DNA of 64,000 nucleotides from the NCBI GenBank assembly GCA_017590115.1, contig JAGGNK010012448.1, forward strand, positions 2,623,922 through 2,687,921, read 5' to 3'. Position 1 is the stretch's first letter; every line of letters begins with the position of its first letter. The translations under genes were made by a program, and so were the position numbers. The notes beneath the pieces are model-generated. The model made no database searches. It had not been told where the DNA came from and saw only the letters and a list, made by a program, of their open reading frames with translations. Below, in pieces: positions 11,779 to 23,914 of the stretch. Source of the DNA: Montifringilla adamsi (lineage: Eukaryota > Chordata > Aves > Passeriformes > Passeridae).

Positions 11779-13686
11779 GTTTCAAGCCATTCCAAGAATT
11801 ACACAAAATTATTGACTGGCAGGATATTGTGTGGGACACTGCATTCACAAATAGGCATTGATATTTCTAACTGGCAGGTTTTGCTCTCTTTGAATGATCT
11901 CTTGTTCTTGAGTTTGCAATAGGGAAAAAGGATGTTCTTTGCTATTTCTTCCCTAACATTTACTATTTTTTCAATTTTTATCCTGTTTCTTCTTCTTCAT
12001 TTCCTTTCTAAGATTAAAAAATCCTTTTTCACTCTCTCTAAAGTGTTTTTTGACTCCCTTAACAGACTTCTCTTCATAATAATTTCCTTCATCTTTCACT
12101 GAACAATTTCAACTTTTTTAATATCCTTTTTGAGATAGGGAGAGTTATATTGCTAGAAAATTGAAAATTTTAGTTGAGGACCCTACTGATATTTTCTTTA
12201 GAGTGATAACATACCATCTGTATCATTCCCTTTATGGGATTTAGAAGTTTTTAAAGACAAAAGCTAAGTAACAGGAGAAGTTTTTCCTTCCTAATGGCTG
12301 GGTTTACTTATAGGTTTACCAATATCTTTAAAGTTTCTCACAGACCCTTGAAACAGGAATTCTTAAGTAAGCAAGTAAGTAATTCCAATGACTTGACACA
12401 GTGCTATTTCATTAATCATAGTCTGTTTTGTCTATATATGTGCTTAAAACATTATATAGCACCTGAATATGGAATACCAACGGGCTCTGCTACAACACTT
12501 ACAGCCAGTTTAACATCACCCGTTGCTTCCTTTCTCTCGTCTCGGATTTATCAATGATGTAATCTATTTTTTCTCATTGTAGATATTTAGCTTCTATAAC
12601 AGCCCACAAAGATGAGACCTCTGTCAAATATTTTCACAAATCTCACTAAATAATACCTAGTCATTCATTTCCTTTCTACTCTTTCAGGAAATGCTCAAAG
12701 AATTGCATTAAGACGTATGTATAAAAAGTAATTTGCACAAAAATCCCCTATCACAGGATACTTTTCAAAATTTCAAAATATTTTCACTATTAAGTTTGCC
12801 ATACAGGAACAAAAAGATGAGATTGAGGGCAGGAGACTGTCACAAAATGAGGTTTCTCAACAAACAGCACAGATTTTAGGTCCTTGACTTGTCCAGTAGC
12901 TGACAGAAAGCACTTCTGAGAAGCTTTAACTGAGAAAGCAGTTAAAAATCTCACCCTACCAATAGCTCTTACTCCTTGCCAGTAGGCTTTTACTGCACTA
13001 AATCCTCTTCCAAATGTAAACACCTGAAGTCCCAGTTTTCTAGGATTAAGAAAGGTCAAATCTTTCTAACAAAATCGGGAGAAATAAGAAAATATTTTCT
13101 ACTCTATTGCTTGTTATTGACTAGATCATAAAACTACAGCAAGTGGTGAGGTCTGGGGAAACCCTCTGGTGCCCCATGTGAGAGAGCCTAGCTTGAATGA
13201 GCAAGAGGAGGACCGACCTATCAGAATCCAGTCAAATATCTCAGGTGACCCAGCAAGCTTCTTCTGGTACACTCAGACATCGAGTGCCAACAGCCGTGAA
13301 CAGCAGGTAAACTATGATTCAAATTAACAGGTTCTGTGCTCTTTGATGTCCACTCTAGAGGAAACAGCTTAACAACAGCGGGAAATTTCCTACTGACCAC
13401 AGAACCAAACTGAGGCTATCATGTTATCTCACTGTTAATATCCCCTCAGTACATTAAATGCTTTAGTAGTTTGTCTTTCATGAATGAAGAATGTGACCAT
13501 TTCCCTCTGACCAGTTTCAGAAAATTCCTGTGGTTTAGCAAATAAGCCTTTTTTTTTCTTCTTTTTTTTTTTTCAATAATCTTTCAGCTTTTCTTGATTA
13601 TTTGTAAGCGGTGTAATTCTGGAGCTGGGGGAGGGATATGATCAAAAGATGTTCAGAGAGGGCTCCAGTGAGTCATTCTAGTTTGT
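11779..13686. other. AT-rich unique DNA, no gene seen
   Basis: No repeats or genes were recognised apart from short pyrimidine-rich runs around 11940-12120 and 13550-13574 (T-rich). The ORFs at 12294-12557 (plus, 87 codons) and 12790-13059 (minus, 89 codons) have no recognisable domains. The latter is slightly more protein-like in composition but lacks any supporting context. Confidence 0.55.
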
Positions 13687-13863
13687 GAATCAAAGAATCA
13701 TAGAATTATTAAGGTTGTAAAAGACCTCTAAGGTCACCCAATATAACCAACAGCCTAGCACCACCCCCATGTTTACCACTAAACCAAGTGCCATACCCAA
13801 GACTTCTTTTTAACAAGTCCAGGGATGGTGTCTCACCCAACTTTTTCAGTAGCATGCTACAGA
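13687..13863 (-). mobile_element. CR1 LINE 3'-end fragment (minus strand)
   Basis: It begins GAATCAAAGAATCATAGAAT, one mismatch from the complement of the avian CR1 terminus. It continues with CR1-like text including CCTAGCACCACCCCCATGTT and a CACTAAACCAAGTGCC motif. About 177 bp remain and the 5' end is truncated. The divergence suggests an old copy. The distal boundary is approximate. Confidence 0.85.
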
Positions 13864-14370
13864 CCTTGATAATCTTTCTGTGACACATCTAGGAGAAAAA
13901 GCGGAAAAAATCTTCCATGTTACACCATGACTTTCCTGAAGTAGTACCTTTTCATTTACTATGCATACTTAATACAAATACTGCTTCAGGATCTGAAGAC
14001 AGATAAGGCTGTGTGCAGGTATCCCAAGCACACAGGTATCCCAGAGTCATTTTGCTATGCGAATAATGATGATGGTAATAATTATTCTGTTCCACTGGAG
14101 AATTCCACTAAGTGGTAATCTCCTGTTTTGAAAGTCCTAATATTTTGTTTCTGCGTGCTGCTAACTACCAAGTAGGATGCTAATGGAAAGGTGGTTGACC
14201 GATATTTTAATAATCATAATTGTAATCACATAAACTCTTACAAAGCTAACCTTTAATTACATTAGTTGATGCAGAAAACTGCTTGCAGTCAAAAATATAA
14301 GTTAGGTGGGAATTAATTTCCGGTCTAAAACCTGAGCTTCCAACTTTTTGAAAGGGATAGGTAAAAGATG

Positions 14371-14414
14371 TTATATATATATATGTTATATATATATATG
14401 TTATATATATTCTT
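14371..14414. repeat. AT-rich minisatellite (TATATATATATATGT units)
   Basis: Alternating TA runs are separated by TGT at a spacing of about 16 bp, giving roughly three units. It is low complexity and probably prone to slippage. Confidence 0.9.
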
Positions 14415-17400
14415 GTTATACTGAACAAGAATTAAAACCCTTGGGATTTTGAGAAGGATGGTGTGGTGCTATTCATGTAAGGTGTAGGGCTAATAGTGGA
14501 TAAGAAACAGAGAGGAAGTAAATCAATATATTTAGAGAAGTAAAGAATTCAGTAACCAAGTAAACTTCTGGTCTTACAGATTAATTTGAATAGCAATAGT
14601 TAAATCAAATAGGTCCTTCCAAAAATTTTACTTAAGTAATTCAGTAAGTCAGGAACTGGAATATTAAAAAGCAAAAGTACCAGTAGCCTCACAATTGAAA
14701 TTTGGGGCATAAGATAAAACTGACTGGATAGATGGATGAAAATATTGCAGAGTGGCATCTCCACAAAGGAGCAACTTGTCTAAGTCACTAAAAGACATGT
14801 GTGAGGTTTTAATGTTCTTGCTCTCCTCACTCATAGTGTCACATTTTGAGGCAGCTCTTTACTTTTACTCTCAAGATCATGCTGGAATAAACTGCCAAAC
14901 ATCTCTTACACCTCCATGCCATCTAATTATAGCCTGTAACATGCGAGAATGCTGACAGTGCTGAGCTATTGACTCTTGACACTCTCTAAAGCACTTAATT
15001 ATCTTTTCACACAAGCCCCTTTGAGACCTGTCAACTTCTTTGTATTGTTTATAAAAAAGTTGCATATTAAGATTTCAGGATTGCGCACCTGAAGTCAAAC
15101 TTGCACATACACATGGGCTATTTAAAGGAGAACTTAATAAATGACAGGAGGAGAAATGAAAGAATTTGACTTGGTAAGGCTTCTCAATTATGTAAAAGAA
15201 GAAAAAAAATGGCCTTTTACAAAGATTCCTGGGAAAAAAATGGAAAGAATTTGAGGCTTTGGATTAATTTTACCAAAGACTAAAGGAAAAAAACACCAAT
15301 AAGTAAATGATTTGTATTATTTATTCTTGTGTCATGACGTTAGGATCCAGTACCAAAACTTAGTCCCTTTCCAATGAAAAATGCATTTAGGCATCCCAGG
15401 TAAAAAAAGGAAAAAAGAAGCTAAATTTTTCAAGATCTCCCATGTTAAATAGAACCCTGCAAAATACCACTAAAATGCAAAGAAAATTTTCTTAGTTGAA
15501 TGAAATATTGTAGTCAACATAATCTGATTTATAAAATACATACAAGTGATTTTTAAGCATTTTGGAAGTTTTTTGATGTAAACCTGCTAAGGTTATCCCT
15601 TAAATGTCATTAGAAAATAAGGCCATTCATGACATCTAAACTTATGTGAAACACTATCTGTTGACATAAATTTTCATTAACAAAGTTTTACACCCTTCAG
15701 CTGGATGACTGGATGTATGGAATACAGATTTAACCACACTTAGGATTTCCTATCAAATTTGAAGGTTCTAACTCATTCATGTAATTTGGTGCAATGTTTT
15801 CTATGTAACATTAAGTGTGTATTGCCTTTGGATAATTTGTTACCTTGAAAAGAGTCGTAAGCATTGTCACACACACTCATGAAGATAGTGAGTTAATTAA
15901 TCTAGCAGAGTTCTGAGTCTCAACATGAAATATGTCTACGGCAAGTCTTGACTATCACTTTTTGTCTTACAATAAGGTAATTTTATAAAGTCAGCACACT
16001 TGTAAAAAAGTAACTAGTTCCCAAACATTCTCCAAATGACAAAATCAACAACCTTCCTAAACAATCCCATTTTTAAACACATTGAGCTCTTTTGGAACAT
16101 AAGCATTAATAATGAAAAAAGGCCTATACTTTTAAGTATAACAAGAAGAATCCTTCTTTTCAATGGTTTCTGTAAGACATTTTAGTATTTTCTTGATATA
16201 AACACAGAGTCAACCTACTGGAAATAGAACAAATTTGAGACACTGAAGGATATTATACCATGCTCATATCAGCTTCTTTTTTTTATCACAAAACTTATTA
16301 ATCGTACCAATTATGTATGTGTGAAATATTGTCTTATGCTGGAATTTAGAGCACTTAAAAGTTGGCTTTGTGATGATTAACAGGTCTAGCAACTGCATAC
16401 ATTACATTTAGGAGGTGTCAGGGCAGCTAGGTTATCTTGTGGCAGCAAAGCAACTAACTGTCTGTGCAGACAGCCAAGGAATCAAGCTCATTAAGATTTT
16501 TACTACATTGCACAAAACAGTGTGTTCTAAAGAAAAAGAGGTGGAGGACACTACATAAAAAGATTTTGTTTGGTTTTTTTACGCCAATTCAAATTCTGTA
16601 TGTGTCAAGCAATCCCTTCTCCTAAGTAAATTTGGAAACCAAGCTACATGAAAAAAAATGAAGTTCTTTAATTCAAATAATGATTTCCAGGATGGGGGAA
16701 ACTGGTCAACTTGAAATCCCAGTGCAATTATTTCTAAGCCAAATTCTTTGTGTGTTTCATACTCCTTAATTTATTTGCACTAAATAAGAGATAAGGATAA
16801 GGATATAAGAAGCAGTTTTATTAGTACATTCTAATTATACAACAAAATAAATATGGCACCAATAGCATCATCAGTAATTATAGTTTCTCCTTTTAAATTA
16901 TTTCAGCTGTGGTTTGATGTCATGACTTAATGGAATCACATGTCCTCCATAAATTTTGGTCCATTTCTACATCTCAGATGCTTAGTTCTCAATTATGGGC
17001 TGTCACAGAATCTTTAAATCTTCCCAATCTACTTTTTGCATTTTCTGCAACCACTCTTAAACTGCTTTTGTGACTTGGAGGGCTGCTCCTCTTATTGCTC
17101 TACTGTTTGGTCTTTTCACTGTTTAAGACATTTACTTTACTGCTCCAGTGACTTTTTTTCTCCTTTATCATCACTAGTGTGACTTTACATTTAGCTCTAG
17201 CAGCAGCAATTGCACGGAACATGCAATAGAACCCCTCTGAACTACGAGTTTTGCTTTATGTGTCTTGTCACATGGTGAGTGATATGTCGTCAGAGGACCT
17301 CAATTTCTGGATATTCCATGTTATAGCAAGCAGCATCCTATTAAGACCAAGGATGTGTGTATTACATGGAATGGGCATGCTAATTGCTTTCTTCAGACCT

Positions 17401-20400
17401 TTCTTTCACCCACCTGAACCTTTTCTCTTGCCAAAGTAAACATAGAATTAAGACGAAAAGAAAGGTTTGGGTAGGTCTCACAGCATACCAGGAGAGGTTT
17501 TATTTCTGGCAAAAATTTCGCTGTAGTGCAATTATACAGTTCCTAGAGTTCCTTATAATTAAATTATATGACATCTACTTTTAGTCAAGCCAGGGGTGAA
17601 AAAAAGGAAAAGCTTTATGGTTCTCCAACTGTTCACTGAATTATTTTATAATTCAGTTATAAGCAAGGACCAGAGAACTGCATATCACAGATATTTATTT
17701 TAAAAGGTTATACATTCTCCATAAATATTTGCAGTGGGTCAGACTTCAAACAGTGTATTTAATTATTTTTCTTCTGTAATTGCCACTTAAACTCATCCTG
17801 AATGTGAACATTAGAAGGAAAAAAGAAGATAGTTACCTCTCTTCCTGTATTTTGAAAAGATATTTTCCTTCCATAATTAAATTATCCCTGTTATACTTTT
17901 CAGTACTCTGTAAGTCTTAATCCTATTCGTGAAGCAAACTGAAAGAACAGTGACAATGTTCTTCCTCCTTGAGAGAGAGAAGCAGATCACTTTTGAAATT
18001 ATTCTGTTTTTCAGTAGCCCAAATTAGACTTCTCAGTTTTTTGTAAAAAAAAGCAAAAATCTCCATCCAACAGAATTTCATATAAAATTTATTTAGTTAG
18101 TTCTTGTGGTCACTTGAAAACAAAAACTAAGAATGCAGTATTTGTTACCCAGTTCTGAAAGAATTGCTACTGTTTTACAGCTATCTCAGTAAGATTCTTA
18201 TAATACTTTTAGTAAAATGAAGACGGAAGACACAAATTCTCAGCAGTACTTCTGATGTTAATTCATAAAGAGAAATACATTCTCAGGGACATAAATCCTA
18301 TCCTGTGTTGAATAGCAGAAATGAGGCAGAAGAGAAAGAATAAGGAATGGAACTTGTGTACACTGTGTGTTACATAAATATAAAAGCAAAATTACATTAG
18401 AGCAACAACAACAAATGAGACTTACCCAGTTTTCCTCAAACTTGAAACAGTACCTCATGTTCCTTTCTGGAAGCAGATAGTCTGAACTTTATAGTCCAAA
18501 TAAATAGAAAGAAAGAGGACATCCTTCCCTTATATTCAACTGAGATTTAACCAAAGCCATCACGAGGAAACATTTGTCTTTCCTACCATGGTCTACCTAC
18601 AACAGGCACTCTGTCCTACATCATGCTTATTTTTCTGCTTTCTCAGCCTTCACAACCGCAACCTGTCTAGTGTAGAACAAGAAACAGTTCATTCATGTCA
18701 ATCTTAAAGCCTCAATTTTATCCGTATGTCAGGAGATGTTTAGCTTCATTGTATATTTCCACTCTGTCCTGTTTTTTTCCATCTGCTGTCCTCTGGTAAC
18801 CTTCTAAGCTGTTCACATTTACCAGAAAACACAACATCCCTCCCTAGAAATGAAAAAAAAAAAAAACAACCCATCAAAACCCACCACATTGCTTTCTTAG
18901 CAAGCTGGAAACAAGCAAAAGAGAGACCAGAAAGAGATGAACTTACAGTGTCTATCTAACAGCAAAGACAAGAGAAGCTCAATCAACTTGTGTTCAATAC
19001 AAGCAGAAGTTGCAATTCCACTCTAAGTGATCAATAAGAAAAAAAATCATGACAAAATGTCAAAGGAATAGTAGGAAATGGTAACTGGGAGCTGAAACTA
19101 CTAGAGAGATATAATTTCTGTATTAGAGGTAGTTAAATAGCAGAACATTGTATGATGTTTGTCAGCAGATATCTTTATGTTAACTCTTGAAACTACAAAT
19201 TTGACACAGAAACCAATTAAGAAAATTTTGTATTTTATCACTGTAACATCTGGCCCTGAAATCTATTACTTATTACTTATCTATTACATATTATACTTGC
19301 CATCTATTTCACTTACTTATATTTTGTTACTTTCTTGGGTTGACTGAACAATACCTGTTAGGAAAACATAATATTATCAATGTATCATGTGCGTTACACA
19401 TATAACCACAGGGAAAATTACTTTCCACATGGACTTGAGAAAATCTTGAACACATACCTCATGCAGCATAAAGAAGGTGCTCTCAGGCATATAGTGGTGT
19501 GTGTGCAGTCTGACTCCAGTGAAGTTTAGGAACAATGATTGAAGACACACCTAGAGATGCTCAAGATCTGCATTTAGACCACCCAGTACTCTGCATAGCT
19601 ATCACACGTTACCTTCTGCAGTTTCTGCAATGCCTGTATCCCACAAATAAAAAGCAAATGTCATGAGAAACTTTAGGTTTCCTGAACTAGTTTCCCTTTG
19701 ACCACTGACAATGAGGACGTATTTTCACCGAAATTATAAAAAGGAAAATACAAATCCCTTAATATCGCTGCATGAAAAGTAACTCGATATGTCTCTTTAA
19801 CACATTTATACCATTTATTTTCCTTGTTCTTTTTTTCTGTGATTCACTAAAGCACTCAAAACAGCCCAAGAAAAACAAATGAAAATAAATAAATGAAAGA
19901 AGACAAAGAACAGCCTTTAAACATACCCTCGGTTTACAGTTGAATGACCTTATGAAGAGAATAATGGTCTACTTCACCTGGGGCCTACTGTTTTTATACT
20001 ATATTAAATTAATTACATATGGAACTATTGGTACTCCAAGACACAATTGTGACTTTCCTGAAAAAACATAATAGAAACTCAATTTTTACTACTACAGACA
20101 TATGGACAATTTTTTTTTTTTTTTTCCCAGTTTTTGACTATTTTTACTCCAAGTATTTGCATGCAAGAGAAACGTAATTTGGTTTTCACCCAAAAAAGGT
20201 TCTGCAGGGAAATTATTTGAATGCCAAATTTAAATAAAAAAAGACACTTCACTCATTCATATAAAATATCAAAACATGTAGAAAAAGGTACAAAGTAATT
20301 GAATTTTTTGTTTGCTTGAACAAATGCATGTTAATATTATTTTGTGCTTTACACTGCAGGGGTTTTTTGCTTATTATTCCTAAAAATTTATTTTGTCTAA

Positions 20401-21052
20401 TCTTCTAATAATGACTAGTCACATTTGTTGGCACAGTTCCACCAGTACAGAAAGAGTTATAATATTATGATTAAAAAATAAAAACATCATAATAATAAAA
20501 ACGATTAAACACATAATGGACAATGAAAACTAGAATTTAAGAGGGAGATTCCTATGCCATTTATAACAAGAAAAGTTTGAATACACTCACTTTTCTCTCT
20601 CTGAACTTGATTTTTCTTTAATAGAAATGTATATAAAATACTTAACATTTTACCTATTCTTACTCCTCAATTGAACTACAGGTTTACAAAATATAGAATA
20701 AGATTTAAAAATAAAAAACGGGGACAGTTTTTCAGTAAAAACAAAATTCAAGTTTCTACCTGCATCGTGTAGTCTATTTAATACAAAATTTTATGGCTGT
20801 GGTCTTTGAAAATTAGGTGAAAAGTGATGCAAACTTTAACAGCATAGTCATGCTTCTGAATATGATAAAAGAACTAGCAAAAATTTTCCCAATCCTTCAG
20901 TCAATTTCTAGTTCTAGAACTGATATAATTCCAGGTGAAATATCTGGAGAGTGTTAATAACTTTTAATACCAGTATGTGTTAATTCAGTGAAATGTCACG
21001 ATTGAAATGGTATTTTTGAAAGTATGGAATGTTAGGATTCTCAGAAATCTTT

Positions 21053-21074
21053 TTTTTATTATTATTATTATTTT
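21053..21074. repeat. (ATT)n microsatellite
   Basis: A T run followed by about five ATT units. It gives the Ile run in the 197-codon ORF that starts at 21007. Confidence 0.9.
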
Positions 21075-21256
21075 CCTTCTTGAGAACAAGGGCATTCTGC
21101 ATATGCTCCAGGAAAGTCTACTCCTGACAAGAACTTATTCTCTGTACAAGAGGCTATTACTGCACTTAAACTTCAACCAAGCCTTAAAGACAGACTACAT
21201 GCACAGAGAAGAACTGAGACCTGATTCGTGCAAGCAAGCTCTTAAGCACAGGTGTG

Positions 21257-21608
21257 TGTCACGGTTTAGGAATGGTACTCCCCTATTTAATGCTCCCCTG
21301 AGATTCTCTAAACCACACTGCCTCTCACTCTTCCCTTCTCCCCCCCACCCCAAAGCCCCTGATACCTCCACCAAGCTTACTCAATCAGAGGAAACCACTC
21401 CTCCACGGAAAAGACTCCCTTACCCCCACCCCAGAAAAGATGTGATGGGGTATAGAATAGCCTCTAGGTCCTTGACATGCCCCTCCTGGCTGGAAACAGA
21501 ATGGTGTGAACATGTGTGGCTCTATAAAGCTTTAATTCTCCTCAGTTTTTGTCTAATAAATCTCTCTTTTTTAAGGGGAATTTGTATGAGGAGTGGCTGA
21601 GATATTCA
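21257..21608 (+). mobile_element. LTR-like sequence, probable solo LTR (plus strand)
   Basis: The block differs sharply from its AT-rich surroundings. It starts TGTCACGGTTTAGGAATGG, a text I recall from bird LTRs but cannot verify here. It then has a C-rich middle, a TCTATAAAGC TATA-like element near 21520 and an AATAAA at 21555-21560. This order is what an LTR promoter and polyadenylation region would show. TG...CA termini can be drawn at 21257 and 21608, but I found no target-site duplication, so both ends are uncertain. The 197-codon ORF from 21007 to 21600 reads through it with a Pro/Ser/Arg-rich tail and is probably a chance product. Confidence 0.5.
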
Positions 21609-23816
21609 TAGACAATTTCTTTACTCAAAATTTACAGAGTGAAATTATGCTGAAATACATGACACACAAAATGAGATTTTTTTTTTTTTTTTTTTGGAGC
21701 AATGTTCTTTTAATTACATTTATTGGAGGAGTATTCAATAATTTACAACACTACAAGAATTTGTTTCACGCTTTCCTAATTGGATAATTATACATGCAAG
21801 AGCTATGGAATACAATGGGAGAACATTATTTAATGGGAAAGTTTGCCTCAAATTAGTACCACCTTTAAAAAAGCATGATTCTTATTTATGGTATTAGTAA
21901 TTAATTTGCCTTTTACAATTTCACATTAAAACATATACATACAAAACCGATGTAAGCAAGCCTCTCTAGGAAATTTGACATAAATTGCTATAATTTCACT
22001 GCCCTGAATTAATTTCATAATCTTTAGCATCACTTGCAGACCCATCATTTTTCAAAATGTGAAACTGAAATATTTGCACATTTCACTTTACCATCTTGCA
22101 TGCTTGAAGACTGATTGATAAAGACTTTCTTTTTATTGCATGATGGCTATCCACAGATAATGCTAATTTTGACTGGTGCATTTGCAAGAAAGTAATTGCT
22201 GTGTCAGCATTTGATTACAGCAATGGCCAACCAAACAGAGTTTTTAAAAAATATTTGCCTCGTAGCTGCACCGCTGCTTTACTCAAGTGTGTATTCTATT
22301 ATCTCCAAAAGTCATCTCCTCTCCAGTGTCTATGACCCTGATGCATTTAAAGCATAATCAAAAGGGCACAAAATGTCCTGGCTCTCTTACTTCTCCATAT
22401 TAGGTCAGTGGACATAAACTGATGCTGTGATAAATATTCTGCTTTATTTCAAAGTGTATGTAATATTCAAAGACATGTAATATGAAATAAACACTTCCTG
22501 AAAACTATGATTCATAAACAGAGCAATACAATAGGCTGAATTTTGATAAATAATTTATGCCAACTTATTCCAAATGACCTTTGTAACTCAGTCATTCTGC
22601 CACTCACGAATTATGAAGGCATTAAAGCATATGTAAATGAGATATTTTATATGATATTGGTATATACGGACTCAAATGGAAACACTGGATTTAACTACAA
22701 AGGACAGATACAAATTTCATCACTTCCATTGACCATTAATTTCTTTGATCATAACTTTTTTGCAGGGAAATTTACAAATATCAAATAACAGTTGCATACT
22801 TTGCCAATTAACTCAGGATTTAAGAAATTGAAATCTATTAACATGTATATGCTAAGATATGTACAGGAATGTTCTCATGTGAGTGTGAATTTACCATGAG
22901 TGTGTGTGTCATGTTAGCGTATGTCTTTAATACTTTTGTCTTTAAAGCACTGTTTGTTTTTCATTATAAATCAAAATTCAGTAAAATGTGTCAGAAAGAG
23001 GCAGATAGTTACCCCTTAAAACAGGTCTTTAACTGATTCTGCTTTGATCTTCGACAGAAAATAAAAAGAAAAAAAAAAGAAGTATAATCATATGAGTGTA
23101 AGCAGCACAAGTGTTTTGCCCTATAAAGTCAGGTATAGTGTCATTTAAAGTGTTTTTCTATATGAAGTCACATATTTAGTCATGTAACTAGAAGGAAAAT
23201 TTTGAAAGGTGTTAATCTACGAACTTCTTTGGAATTTTTTGAGGAAGAAGCCATGGATAGATTTAATAATTTTAAAAAATCACAAAAGGTGGAGAAGAAA
23301 ATAACAAAGGAAATCTCGTGGAAGATGGTTCTCTGGGGATTTGATTCCTTCTTTGTAAGAGTTGCTTTTTTTGAGTGAGCACAAGAAAGGTGAAAGAAAA
23401 GTGTCCTGTTTTCTCTAGAGAATTTCAGAATGGTTTTGCAGCAAGAAGAAGTTAGTGTCTTAATTTCCTTTGGCAGGTGAAATGTTGTTTACTGTATCTG
23501 GAAAAAAGATCCACTTCTTCCAGGACTTAAAAAAAAAAAAAAGAACAAAAAAAACCCTTCAACAATAGTTTGCCTACAAATATTTTTGCCAAATCTCTTC
23601 CACAAAATAATTATAAAGAAGGTGAAATTTCTGGAGGCTTCTCAGACTTAAGTAATTACATGTCATATTCAGCAAGGCATTTGTATTATATTCTTAAAAA
23701 ATACAGAAGCACTCAGGACAATTTCTAGATTGCTATAATAGAAAGTTTAAAAAATAAAACTTCACTTTATATTAAAAAATAACACTCAAAAAAGTTTTTT
23801 TTTTTTGTGAAAACTT
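21609..23816. other. AT-rich unique DNA, possible conserved noncoding stretch
   Basis: No gene. It contains a T run at 21679-21696. The interval of about 22030-22260 has densely packed homeodomain-like TAAT and GATTGAT words plus a TGTGTCAGCA word. That is compatible with a conserved enhancer, but no comparison was possible. ORFs are short (81 codons at most). Confidence 0.5.
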
Positions 23817-23914
23817 CACTCAATTGCTTATAGAGCCATTTGGATTTCATTACACTGAAAATATGAGAACATATTTTCAGTGTAAAGAAATCCAAATGGC
23901 TCTATAAGTGAGTG
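23817..23914. repeat. 98-nt near-perfect inverted repeat (hairpin)
   Basis: The left arm 23827-23865 and right arm 23870-23908 are complementary over 39 nt with a single mismatch and a 4-nt loop (AGAA at 23866-23869). Outside these arms, CACTCA at 23817-23822 pairs with TGAGTG at 23909-23914, leaving ATTG at 23823-23826 as a bulge. The arms include TAGAGCCATTTGGATTTC and its complement. The structure could be a small foldback or MITE-like element, a local inverted duplication, a small-RNA precursor if transcribed, or a library foldback artefact. Chance is very unlikely at this length. I do not recognise the sequence. Confidence 0.95.

Larger units (their letters stand above)
13864..21250. other. 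AT-rich unique DNA, no gene seen
   Basis: No gene is supported across about 7.4 kb. Simple repeats present are an AT minisatellite at 14371-14414, an A run at about 18848-18863, a T run at about 20110-20125 and an (ATT)n run at about 21053-21074. A short perfect inverted repeat, CTGTCTG/CAGACAG with a 2-nt loop, lies at 16458-16473. ORFs are all under 68 codons except the one reaching into the LTR-like block at 21257. Confidence 0.6.

Noticed and set aside
16458..16473. Perfect palindrome CTGTCTG-TG-CAGACAG as a regulatory site
   Set aside because: Seven-base arms are short enough to be chance in a 64-kb window, with no further evidence.
21007..21600. The longest ORF in the window (197 codons, plus strand) as a gene
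   Set aside because: It begins in AT-rich DNA with an Ile run from (ATT)n and ends in LTR-like sequence. It has no recognisable domain and no promoter or splice context.
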